Positions 10,481 through 21,135 of a stretch of 33,196 nt of DNA are shown one piece after another. Location: contig JAAAVE010000108.1 in NCBI GenBank assembly GCA_015679605.1, positions 1 to 33,196 of the forward strand, written 5' to 3'. This DNA comes from Podila epigama. Taxonomy: Eukaryota; Mortierellomycota; Mortierellomycetes; Mortierellales; Mortierellaceae. The translations under genes were made by a program, and so were the position numbers. Every line of letters begins with the position of its first letter. Position 1 is the first letter of the stretch. The notes beneath the pieces were generated by a model that worked only from the letters and a program-made list of their open reading frames with translations, did not search any database and was not told the origin of the DNA.

Positions 10481-13339
10481 ATGCCTTTAGCAAAGGATCG
10501 CGAGGAGGAAGCAGCCGAGCTGGCGTCCTACTTTTCAAAGTTCTCGGCAGCCTTGACTCGTCTCGAGGAGGAACTGGGTCGATGGAAGAATTACGAGGCT
10601 GATTACGAAGCTCTCAAGAGCACATTGCTCGACTTGCCCAAGGAGACCTCGCATAATGTCATGGTGAGCTCCTAGCCTTTGTTGAAAATAACCGTCTGCA
10701 GGATGAGTGAGTCTGTTGAATGGTTCAAGAAATAGGAATCTCAATTTTTTGTACCTTTTTTTTTTTTTTTTTTTGCATAATTGGTAGGTCCCGATTGGCA
10801 GCCTTGCTTTTATGCCTGGCAAGCTGATTCACACGAACGAGGTCCTTGTCATGCTTGGTGATAACTGGTTTGTTGACCGATCTGCTGCTCAGGCAGCAGA
10901 AATTGTCGATAGACGCATGGAGTGTAAGTTTATGACACCTTGTTATCAGGTTGGTTGTAACCATTCTGAGTGTTTCTCGACTAACTTTTTTTTATGTATT
11001 ATTTATATTATTATTATATTCATGACATGTTTGACGTGGATAGTTGTCCAAGAAAACATTACAAAGCTGAGAACTCAAGAAGATGAGTTGCGCAACAAGA
11101 GCGGAATGGCTCCAGGACTTTTGGGCGGTCAAGAGGTACATGTCGATTTGCAAACCCAAGAACGCTTTCATTTATTCAATTCAAATCGCGAAAGAAAAGC
11201 AAAGAAAGAAATGTAAACTAATACTTCATTTCTTTTTTTACACAAGCAGTACAACGAAGAAGGATTGCCGATCGTGGAAATCACAGAGCCTTATTTCTCA
11301 GATGATGAAGAACCCAAGGAAAATTCGACATCACAGCCTGCCCTTTTGCCTTATTCACAAAAGACACCCGAGGAGCAAGCAGAGGACCAAGCGATTCTCA
11401 GACGTCTTGCAGAGCTTGAGCAAGAAGACGAGGAGCGTGAACGTCGTCGAGAGGCAGGAGAGGTGGTGACCTCGGATGAAGAGACAGAGTCAGAAGAAGA
11501 GGAAGAGTTTGATGATGGCGAGAGCGAGGACGAGTTCCGTCCCAAGGCATTGGATTCGGATGAGGAGTACGAAGAAGAGGTCTACGAGCATTCAGAGAAC
11601 GAGGACGATGACCAAGAAGATGAGCCTGTGGTTGCCACTGCGGAAAGTTCCAATAGAGGAAAGTCAGTTCGCTTTGCAGATCAGGTTGGAAAGGCCTCAA
11701 AGTCCAGTGCCGCACCTTCGACGCCGGCGAGTAAACCAAAGTCGCCCGCAGATCTTTTCAACCAAATGAGGGCCAGGCAGCAAGCCGTACGCTCAACATC
11801 CAACAATGAGCAGATTGTCAACATGGCCAACCTCGAAGCAACCTTTGCCGGTCTCACCACTGGGGGTGCGTCGTCATCTCTTGGCAAAGCTCCCGTCTTT
11901 GATGCTGTGCCTGAGAAAGAAAACTTGGTGGCCACCAAGACGACTGAGCTGAAATCTGCATTGAAGCCAACTCCCAAGAAGACATCAGTCTTTAAGCAAG
12001 CGCGAATGGAGCAGGGGCCTGCCTCAGCATCAGCACCGGCACCGACGCCAAGGGCTGAAGTCGCTCCTGTTGTTACCGAGTCTCCCGCTGACACAACTGT
12101 AGCACCCAAGAAGCTGTCCAGATTTGCACAAGCTCGGCAAGCAGCAGCAGCAGACAAGAGCTCGCCGTCTGCCACGTCGACTCAAAAACCGGCGCAACCC
12201 TCACGTATGGGTGTGTCCGACATTGTGATGGAGAGAGAGATTGTGGCTCCAACGCTTCCAGCTGCACCCAAGAGTGTGACAAGCAATTCCTTTTCCACTC
12301 CTGGAGTCTCTGGCGTTGTTGAGCGTCCCTCCGCCGCACTGCGTGAAACCGCTACAAAGAAGGAACCAACTCAAGCGTCAGGCGCCATTACAGGATTCAA
12401 GGATGTAATTGAAAACACCTTTACCAAGGCTGTTCCCACAACATCATTGTCCGACGCAAAGTCAAAGTCAGATGATAACGTATCCAACGATGCCTCTGTG
12501 TCTGGAGGTCGTCGGAAAAAGTCACTCTTTAAACAGCAACAGAGCCGTACCTATTTAGAACCTGAGCCCGCTATTCCAGGCTCCAGCTATGAAGATCCAG
12601 AGGCGGATGAAGAGTGGGAGACTGCAGTTCCTAAAGCGTCTGTTGTGCCCGAGGTCGTGTCTCGTGCGGGTCCTGGAAGAAGCGTCGAGGGCGCAGGCCC
12701 GCCTGTGGTCGTGGCCACTGGCAAGACGGCGCTGCAACGGTCTAGCAAGCCTAGTACGCCATTGCCCGCTGTTGGATCGCGCAATATTCCGGTGGTTGCC
12801 AGTTCTAAACTCAAGGATACTCCGCTGATGAAGGGTGCAATTGTTGAGCGTGAAGATATTGAACCTGTAGATGAGGATGAGCTGGAGGAGGACATGTTAA
12901 TGCGACAGGTATAACCATCGTAATGAATTTGGTCATGAAGTGTGATCATGTTGTTTTTTTTGTCACTCTTGATGTATTGAGAAATGAAAAAGTAACATTT
13001 GGTTTATGTGTGGCATTTTCTCTTAAGGTAGTGAGTGCATACCAAGAACGTCGTCAGGCCATGATTGCAAAGCATGGAGCCTTCAACCGTGAGGATATTG
13101 AGCGTATCTGGGAACAGCAGGTTGTCATCCCTGAAGGCATGGTGATCCCAGAGCCTGAGAACTATGCCAGTGCGATGGGACTGGATGGTGATGATGATAA
13201 GGAGGAGGATGACGTTGAAGAAGAAGAAGCAGAGGAGGATGGGCAAGTGGAAGATGATAGGAATGCTCGACCCAAGAAACTGTCCTTGTTCCGCGCGTCG
13301 AGATTGACGGGATCTTTGGCCAAGCAACCTAGAAATTAA
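10481..13339 (+). CDS. URI1: URI/Bud27-type unconventional prefoldin
   Basis: Predicted 793 aa from exons 10481-10663, 10788-10923, 11044-11135, 11250-12908 and 13028-13339. Residues 1-137 form an alpha-type prefoldin domain: a coiled coil, the beta-hairpin core VPIGSLAFMPGKL and VMLGDNWFVDRSAAQA, then a second coiled coil. A long disordered region with several acidic blocks follows. It contains KSVRF (275-279), which fits the RVxF docking motif for protein phosphatase 1, and four spaced copies of a KKxSxF motif (near 380, 424, 560 and 773). The last exon has the conserved AYQERRQ segment and an acidic run. In yeast and humans URI/Bud27 is linked to RNA polymerase assembly, translation control and, in humans, PP1 binding. 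The start fits the family, whose prefoldin domain is N-terminal. Identity is strong; partners are inferred. Confidence 0.92.
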
Positions 13340-13510
13340 GATAGGCGCGCGTGTTGACAGCGAAATAGTAACAAGACGCGTCACTCTCTCACTCTCTCAC
13401 TCCCATTTTGCCCAACGAATCTGTCAAGCACCTACAATTGTACACGATACAACATTCATTCTTACTCTTCGTTGACTCATAGAAAACATACATGGATTCA
13501 AAGTGAGTTT

Positions 13511-13516
13511 AATAAA
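13511..13516 (+). terminator. Polyadenylation signal AATAAA
   Basis: AATAAA lies 172 bases after the URI stop codon and just before the convergent minus-strand gene, so the two 3' ends nearly touch. Confidence 0.45.
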
Positions 13517-13569
13517 AGTCGAAAAATAATTAGGGTATTCTGAAATTGACAAAGTCATTTGTGTTTTTT

Positions 13570-15858
13570 CTAGGACGCAGTCTTCCAGACTTCACCCATG
13601 CGACTTTTGAGCCATTCGACTGATTCGCGTAATCCTTCGCCAGCACCATCAGAACGTGTACTCTTGACACACCAAGGTCTGGTTGCTGTGGCAGGTGTCA
13701 AGAGGGCTCCGTCGCCATTGGGGCTTGCTTGGTGGTCCCATTCTTCACAGCCCAAGATTTCAGCAATCTCGTCGACACGATAACACGTCTCGGGGTCAAG
13801 TCCTGCTTTGTTGGCAAAGACGACAACGGGGATATCGCGTCGCTTGAAATGAGGGTCTGTGATGAGGGAATTAAGAAAGTGGCGGGCGTTGAGGAGATGG
13901 TCGATACCTCGAGGATCGTTTTTGCGGGTCGCGTCAACAATGTAGATCATCCCATGTGCGAACGGAAACCAAAAGGTTTGGGCCAAAATCCGAGGTACAG
14001 GCCAGGTTGTGTCGAGGGAGAACGCATGAACGGACAGGGACGCGTTGGCAGAGGGACTCTTTACAATATCCTTTTCTTCTTCTTCTTCCTCTTCTTGCTC
14101 ATGTTTGTGTTCTGTCTGTCTTCCGTGTGATTGCTGTAGTTCGTTGTCTTGATGTGATTGTCGTTGTTGTGATTGCTGTTCCTGTATGTCAATGGAGGAA
14201 GAGGATGTCTCCTGAGTCAAGAATGCCTCTTGCTCGACCATCGTGTCTGTCGTAGATTCGGATCCATCCTTGTGGAGATATGAACTGGAAGTGGTTGACG
14301 ATGCAAATGACGAGCATGACCGAGTGCTGAGCGCAATAGAACCCCTCCTCTGTGCATTCATTTCACCGCTACTACCATGGACCATCGCATTCGCATTGGC
14401 ATGCGATTCATTGTCGTCAGAGTCTACAATTTCCATTTCAGCCAGACTGTTGGCTGTGGTCGAGCTCGAGCTTGTGCTTGTGCTTGTGTTTGTGCTTACG
14501 CTAGCCCTACGGTGAAAAGAATTGCTGTTCTCTGCACTCGAGATCTGGAGGGATTGTAAGGTCTCTTCACTTGGCCGTCCACTGCCACTTCCATGTGCCA
14601 GTGAGGGAGAATGGGTCGAGGTCGTTGTGCGAACAGACCGCAGTGAAGGGGATGGAGCGTAATTATGCCTTGTCTTTACTTCATCCATGTTGCTCTGTTG
14701 CACCAAGACTGGACTAGAACATGAAGTTGGTGAATCAGGCCTGGACACACTTTTACCACTACCACCACCATTGGTGATAGTAGGTTTGGTCTTTGGTGAA
14801 CAAGAAAACGATCCGTTCGAACGAAAATAAGCAACAAAGAACCCCGAAATCTCTTGGTAGTGACTGATCTTGGTAGTTGCAGGTAAGAGACTTGACATCT
14901 TATAGAGCGTGCTCGCCAATGGGGCCGAGTCTGAGCCAAGGACCAGGATGTTATAGTGGGGTGGCCCTGCTGGGCTTGTTGGTCGAGACGAATTTGCAGA
15001 AGAGGAAGTCGGTGAGAGAAGCTGGGTCAGACTAAGTACCCCGTTCTTGATGGACTGTGCAAATGACCGACGCTTTTGTAGCTTTGGAGTAATGTAATTG
15101 TCATCGCCGTTGGGTTGTGTTTGAGAGAGATGTGGTGAGTGTGAACCTGCTGTGGCTCCTGTTGCTCCTGCTACAATGTCTACTGCGGCTGTTGGTGTTG
15201 CCATTGTTGTAGCTGTAGTTGTTGTAGTTGTTGTAGCTGATGCTGCTGTTGCCGTGGACATTGCAACAAGATGATCGCTGCTTTTTCTTCTAAGAGCACT
15301 ATTGTTGTTATTGCTGGTAGACTTGCTTTTGCCAAGATCAGGGCTTGTCGTGGCAAGACTCTGCCGCCTGGTGGCGCCACTTCCTTTGAAGAAGGTCTGG
15401 AATTGAGCGAATGTTGGTGATATGGGCGATGTTGGCGACAAAAAGGCAGCGGATGGAGTCAAAGTTGCATTGGCAGGATGACCATTCGTACCACTTGAAT
15501 GAAGAGGTGCAGACGGTGACATGGGCGGTAGGTCAGAAGGACCGACAGTTGTCGCAGTAGCAGTAGAATTAGTTGTATTTTTAGTAGGATTGGGACAGGA
15601 TGCTGTCGTAGCGCTGGCTGGAAACTGGGAGAAGGACGGCGATGAAGATGGATGAAGGTCGGTGGAGGGAGATGGAGATGCTTCTGGGGCGGGCGAGAAA
15701 AAGTCCCAGACGTTCTGGCCTGGCTTCAAACGGTTTGAGATGATACGGGTGAAGGAGAGGACATCGCTGGTGGACTGGCGTGGCATGAGTGGCGGTTTCT
15801 TGTCCAAGAATGTGTGCATCGGGTTCTGGGGACTCGCAGGTGAAGGTAACGATGCCAT
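13570..15858 (-). CDS. Serine-rich protein with a split, degenerate Arf-like GTPase fold
   Basis: Single exon, 762 aa, starting at the ATG at 15858. Residues 1-300 are Ser/Thr/Pro-rich and disordered. HYNILVLGSDSAPLASTLYKM (301-321) aligns with the first strand, P-loop and helix of Arf proteins, but the GK of GxxxxGK[ST] is replaced by PL. After about 25 more fold-like residues comes a roughly 260-residue insert of serine, glutamine and a glutamate run. The fold then resumes: TTWPVPRILAQTFWFPF stands where Arf has DVGGQ and following helix, GMIYIVDATRKNDPRGI matches the strand before switch-distal loops, VVVFANKAGL replaces NKQDL, and WCVKSTRSDGAGEGLRESVEWL matches the last strand and helix. 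The Arf relationship rests on this ordered series of matches. Nucleotide binding is probably lost or greatly altered. Function is unknown. Confidence 0.8.
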   Translation of the reverse strand: MASLPSPASPQNPMHTFLDKKPPLMPRQSTSDVLSFTRIISNRLKPGQNVWDFFSPAPEASPSPSTDLHPSSSPSFSQFPASATTASCPNPTKNTTNSTATATTVGPSDLPPMSPSAPLHSSGTNGHPANATLTPSAAFLSPTSPISPTFAQFQTFFKGSGATRRQSLATTSPDLGKSKSTSNNNNSALRRKSSDHLVAMSTATAASATTTTTTTATTMATPTAAVDIVAGATGATAGSHSPHLSQTQPNGDDNYITPKLQKRRSFAQSIKNGVLSLTQLLSPTSSSANSSRPTSPAGPPHYNILVLGSDSAPLASTLYKMSSLLPATTKISHYQEISGFFVAYFRSNGSFSCSPKTKPTITNGGGSGKSVSRPDSPTSCSSPVLVQQSNMDEVKTRHNYAPSPSLRSVRTTTSTHSPSLAHGSGSGRPSEETLQSLQISSAENSNSFHRRASVSTNTSTSTSSSSTTANSLAEMEIVDSDDNESHANANAMVHGSSGEMNAQRRGSIALSTRSCSSFASSTTSSSYLHKDGSESTTDTMVEQEAFLTQETSSSSIDIQEQQSQQRQSHQDNELQQSHGRQTEHKHEQEEEEEEEKDIVKSPSANASLSVHAFSLDTTWPVPRILAQTFWFPFAHGMIYIVDATRKNDPRGIDHLLNARHFLNSLITDPHFKRRDIPVVVFANKAGLDPETCYRVDEIAEILGCEEWDHQASPNGDGALLTPATATRPWCVKSTRSDGAGEGLRESVEWLKSRMGEVWKTAS

Positions 15859-16799
15859 GGCGAGTCCTGTTTGATAGGGTGTTTATGTCAGGGTGTGTGT
15901 GTGTGTGTTGGCAAATGTCAAATGTCTGTGCTCTACGGCTCAATGAATGCGCGTCTTTTGTGAATTGTCCACGATAGGTTTAGGCAAAGGTAGGGCTCAC
16001 TCTCACTCTGCCTCGGAGGATGAACACACTTTGTTTGTTTATATTGCCCACACAAGGGTTGACTTTGAATGGCGAATTGAGAATTGTGAATCAGATTGCG
16101 AATGGTGTGAATGTTCAAAAGGAAGAAGAAGAAGAAGAATAAGGAAGAAGAATAAGGAAGAAGAATAAAGAAGAAGACAAGCACAACAGAAAAAAAAAAG
16201 TAGTAAGACGATAGCATAAAAAAAGAATTGCTTCTACTTGCATCGTCACAATCTTGTCCATGCTCGTACTGTCATACTCCTATTCTTCCTTTCGTCCTGC
16301 CTACTGTACCTTGCCCATTCACTTTTATCCAGTCATCTATGCTCCCTCACTGTCCTCCTTGTTCGAAAGGGAAAGGATGGACGGGGCGAGCCAGGTCTGT
16401 TTGGGACATTTTTTTTGATTTCAAGGAGACAGAGATAGTGCATGTACATAAATGTCTGTGTTTTGCCTGTGTTGTCTATGTATGGGATGTTCGAGAGTGT
16501 GTCTGCGTGTGTTTGAGTGAGTGAGTGTGTGTAAGAGAGAGAGAGAGAGACAGAGAGAAAGCAACGGGAACGAATAGAAAAAGGGCGAGAAGACAACAGC
16601 CGGGTGAGCGGATGGATGGATGGATGGATGGAGCATGTCTCCATGGCTAAGGAGGACAGGATAGCATAGGGCTAAAATGTGATTGACAGGCAAACAGACA
16701 GACAAACAGACAGACTTGCATGCAGGAAAGGTGCCAACGATAAAAGCCCAGGATTTACAACTGAACAGGGCCATGATTGGACAGGGACATCGTGCCCTT

Positions 16800-16831
<32 letters not shown>

Positions 16832-17242
16832 GTAGTCAATGGTATGGGGTTCGAAACAAAGCATCCACAACAGAGTGTGCGTGTGTGCAAAGGGGTGGGG
16901 GATGTCAATGGGTGTAAGAAGTACACAGGAAGGAAGGGGTGGGAGAACAGCTGCATTCCACAAAGAAAGATAACATTGTGGCTCCATTGAAGCACCTTCT
17001 CTCAAAGGAGAACAAGACTCTGGTATTTGTTTGTTGTTCATACGCGCCATGCTGGGAATGTACACAAGAGTAGCATTGGCAATTAAAGAGAGAAAGAGTT
17101 ACCATGCTGTCCTTATCCAAATGTTTGTTCATGTTCACCCACCATCATACTGATTACGTTACAACCAAGGTACAGGTACTGGTGCCAATGCCAGAAAGGC
17201 GCGCGATATCATTGTCTGATGAATGATGGACACGGTCTAATA
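15859..17242. other. 1.4 kb microsatellite-rich spacer
   Basis: The region lies upstream of the Arf-like gene and downstream of the RSC7/PHD gene, both minus-strand. It holds a GT run (about 15895-15908), a GAAGAA/AATAAG purine tract (about 16120-16175), GA repeats (about 16538-16558), GGAT repeats (about 16611-16632), GACA/AACA repeats (about 16690-16715) and a GTCAAG array. Open frames here are built from the repeats. It probably contains the promoter and 5' UTR of the Arf-like gene and the 3' UTR of its neighbour. Confidence 0.5.
16801..16830 (+). repeat. Hexamer tandem repeat (GTCAAG x5)
   Basis: Five perfect head-to-tail GTCAAG units, equivalent to contiguous AGGTCA direct repeats. It is non-coding, about 0.94 kb upstream of the Arf-like gene start. 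Confidence 0.9.
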
Positions 17243-20200
17243 CTAATTGTCTGAAATGTTGGAAACAGAGGATAACGAAGACGTTGAAGATGCCAACGAC
17301 ACTCGACGCTTGATCGGACTACGACTCTTGTTCTTGCTTCGCAATGTCGCCGATGGTCTTGAAGTCACTGCAGCTGCAGCAGCTGCAGTGACAGACCGCC
17401 GTTGTCTTTGGTATTGCGGTTGTGAATGCGATTGCGATTGCAATTGCAATGAATGTGGCTGTGTCTTTGCCTGTTTCTGCTCTTTCTGTCTTCTCCGTTT
17501 CGAACCTTTGGATGCCCTCTGTTCCAATAGCTTGGTGACCAGTCGTCGATCGTACTCGACACCACTTCCCACAATCACAGGGACACCCAACATCTTGCCT
17601 CGATGCTCCGCCAGCCCTCGTATCGTCTTTGTGTCTCCCAACACGCCACACGCCCTGGCCTGCACAGGAGCTACACCTCGAAGGCTGAGAAGAGCTTCAT
17701 TGGGATTCATATCGTCGCTGGCTCCTCCCGTGCCTGGTGCCAGGACCGTTGTCCTGTTAAGACACAATGGGCATGAATACTTGAGACTTTCATCCTTACC
17801 CATCTCTTCAACCTTGGCCTCCGTCAACTGCCCATCACACTCCATATGTACCCATCGATTACATTCGTCACAACAGACCATGTTGTCGTCGTCCTCATTA
17901 CCACTCTCCTCTTCCTCTTCCTCTTCCTCCTCGTTCCCTGCATTATCGCCTTTGTATGTGCGTAGACACACTGGACAGAATCGCTCCTTTTTAAAGTTGT
18001 CAAAACATTTTGTGCTAAAGAGGTAAACAGTAAAGAGAGACGTTCTCGACGTTGGACGTTAATATCGTATACAGTTTGAGAAAAAAGAGAAAGAGAGAAA
18101 GCTCAAGTCGCGCTCATCATTCTTACCAGTATGTGCAGACAAATGTCGGATGTTTGACCTTTGCTGTTGGCTCCAAAATCGCATGATGGTATTCTGTCGT
18201 TGGTGACTCGGTCCCTCTGCATGAATGACATTGCGCACAGAATGTGCAAAGCCAATTGCCTAGCGATCGACATGAAGCAATATAGAGGGTGAAAGCGATT
18301 AGTTTGTGACCCATAACTTACCTTCGTACATGACATCGTGCAATAGCGAATCATAAAGTGCAACAAACTTGTTTATACCTTTTGGAAGATCTTTGATGAC
18401 AGGATCGCAACATCCCATGTGCCATCCACGGTCACAGTCATCGCAAATCAAGAGTGTGGCCTCGTCACCAGCCTCGAGACACACAACACAGAGTTTACAA
18501 TCATTGCATTGCCATGGATAACTGGCGATGGCCGCAATCGTTCTTGGGGTGTCGAGCTGAATGCAAAGCGGATGAAAGTCCTTTGAACAGGTCTTGCACT
18601 GGTTCAAATGTGTCGGAGAACAAGGCAGTGCCTTGATGTCTGGCCGATCGGACACGTCTGCCGTTGTTGAATGACATTCGCCACATACACCCTATGTTTG
18701 GTATTAAGTTAGAATTATAAAGTCAAAGTGTCAACCAATGTCCATATGTCTATTGTCCGTCCGTCATAAACTGTCGTTGTTTGTTTCCATATTCGTCCTG
18801 ACAAACCTTGATATTCGAAGACCCATTCGCGCGAGGTGTCCCTGGCTGGCTCTGAGTAGAACCTCGGTGATTTGGACAATGCTCTCCTTGCGTGCTGACG
18901 AGCCTCTGGCAATAACCCAACCCTGTCTTTAACGGTGCTCCACAGAAAATACTTTGATTCGCAGGCTAAAGGCGAAAACACACAAAGACCCAAGCCAGAG
19001 AATTGAGTGATTAGAAGGACAGATAGAAGAGACGATCGAATAGCACTACAGAAAAAGAGTGCAAAGTGAAATGGTTGACATACCGCTGCCTGTGCCTGTT
19101 GTGCTGCTGCCGCCAATAGTTGTTTCTCTGCCTCTTCCCTCTCCAATTGTTGCTGCTTTTGCTGTCTTTGCAGCTCCTCCTGGTGCGCTTGGAGGAGACG
19201 GAGTTCCTCTGCAGATATATGTCCAGGGTACGAAGACTTTTCTTCAAGAGGTGCACCAAATCCTTGCGCCGTCCATTGTTGATGGATCAGTTGTGCATTT
19301 GGCATCATGCTTTGAGGTAGTACAATTCTAAACGGGCGTTTGAACCGGACTTGGTGGCTAAAGGGAGGGAAGAGATGACGAGTGAGGGACAGAGAGAACA
19401 ACGGAATGAAGTGAGATGTTTTGTAATTAGATCATCCATGAGAGAAACCATGCCGTTCATCCACAAAGAAGCACTCACACAGGATAGGTCGCTTGATGGT
19501 GGCCTGGCATGAGGGCTACGGGATATTTGTACAAGTCTGGATCATCAGTTTCCTTCGGTATCGCCTCCTGTGCCTGCGTTAATGCCTTCTTGACGTCTTC
19601 AGGGATGACCGCCCAGATCTCTGGGTCATTGATCGTTGGTGGCGCTGGCACTGCAGGTTTGATATCGATCTTGATCGTCTCATCCACTCTTGGTCCTATG
19701 GAACGAGGGATAGCAATGACTTTTGATACAATCGGCGTGTTTGGATTTTGCTTTGTTGCCTTATCCTCTGATGACAATGTTCCTACATCTTGTTTCTTGC
19801 TGACCGTCTCTGGAACGACGGAAACGGCGCACTTGCTGGGTTGAAACGCTGCTGCAATCTGCTCCAGGTTGGTATGTGCATCGGAAAACCGTGGATGTTC
19901 CTTTCGCCGCGCCGCCAATTGTGCGTTCAATTCCCGAACAGCTAGTGCGCTTTCATACATCCATGATCGATTCGTGGCGGGCCGGATGGACCCATCGGTC
20001 TGATCCAGACCTCGCTTGCGTCGATACGCAGAAATGACATTCTCATCGCCCCCCGCGCCAACAGACCCATCGTCACGCATAGTTGAGTTTTCCCTGTCAT
20101 ACATCTCCATTGGTTCGTCTCCGGCGAGAGTACCCCCGTAGTAGTCGTCAACTTTGCTCCGTCCATTCTTGATGATGCGATGGCCGAATTGCATAAAAAT

Positions 20201-21135
20201 GTCTCGGGCTGGAACGAGGGCAATAAGTTTTGACTTGAAGTTTGCGAGGAGTATGCCCTCTTGGATCATCCATGTGCGTTCCTCGATCGTTGTGATGACC
20301 CTCTTGAGTTGTGGGTTCTTCATAAAGAACAGATAGCTGTCTCTGAAGCCGAGAATGCGCGCAAGGTCCATTGAGAGCATGAAAATAGTGTCGCCACGTT
20401 CCGGTAGTTTGAACGTCCTGCATCTAAACTGCCTGCCTAGAGTGACACGCAAAGCAAGATTGTTAGAGTTTGTGTTATTAGGGTTGCATTCAAAAAAAGA
20501 GGGTAGAAAACGAGAACAAGAAAGTACTTGATACCTCCGAGAAGCTCGCCGTCCTTGGTGATCTTGGTCTCTCCAATCTCGTCAATAACATCTTTAGTCT
20601 CGCTGTTTTTGCCATCGTCACCACCTTTGCCACGCTTTAGATTCTCTTGATCCTCATCCTCATCGCCCGTTTCTACCCTTGTCGATTGTTCGTCGTCGTT
20701 GTCGTTGTCGTCGTCGTCTTCGTCTTCGTCATCCTCGTTCTCGTGGGTGCTCCTTGTGATCTTGGATCGCGAGGCATTTCTTCTGCCTGATGAAGGTCTC
20801 ACGCGTGATCTGAGTTGTCCTTGTCCTCGGCTTTGTCCTTTCCTCGTAGAGGTCCCAGAATCCGGTTCACTATCGATCAGGCCCTCACCGTCCCTATCCT
20901 CTACCTCTGGTGTGTCGACCTTGACACGTCTTCGGCCAGTGTTGCGTGGTGTCGCGTGCCGTGACGACGAGTGTGATTCAGAATCAGAAAGATCTTGAAC
21001 ATTCCTGGACGACTGTCGAGAAAGGGACGATCGTGATGGAGGTGTTGCAGGTGTGTGAGGTGAGTTTATGGTGGATCGTCTGCCACGCGTCGTTCTCGTG
21101 CTGCCAGATGACGAAGGTTCCTGAGATCTCGCCAT
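17243..21135 (-). CDS. RSC7/Swp82-type remodeller subunit fused to a zinc knuckle and three PHD fingers
   Basis: Predicted 1069 aa from seven exons: 21135-20535, 20436-19479, 19357-19084, 18965-18807, 18691-18379, 18259-18127 and 18014-17243; phases close throughout. Residues 1-195 are basic/serine-rich and then acidic. About 195-305 is the RSC7/NPL6 (CRC subunit) domain, with GELLGGRQFRCRTFKLPERG, GFRDSYLFF and FGHRIIKNGRSKVDDYY. Exon 3 is glutamine-rich coiled coil. Exon 4 gives a C3H-type knuckle (C619, C630, C641, H644), like the C3Hc3H domain of KANSL2/INO80D. Exons 5-7 encode PHD1 (from C667), PHD2 (CVVC..CDDCDRGWHMGCC..CTFC) and PHD3 (C826, C829, C861, C864, H869, C872, C894, C897) with an acidic insert. 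The cassette resembles PHD1-3 of MLL/KMT2. The likely role is a histone-reading subunit of a SWI/SNF or RSC complex. Confidence 0.88.

Noticed and set aside
15180-17000. Serine, leucine or aspartate-leucine repeat frames in and around the Arf-like gene promoter
   Set aside because: They are direct translations of microsatellites such as GTCAAG and GGAT units.
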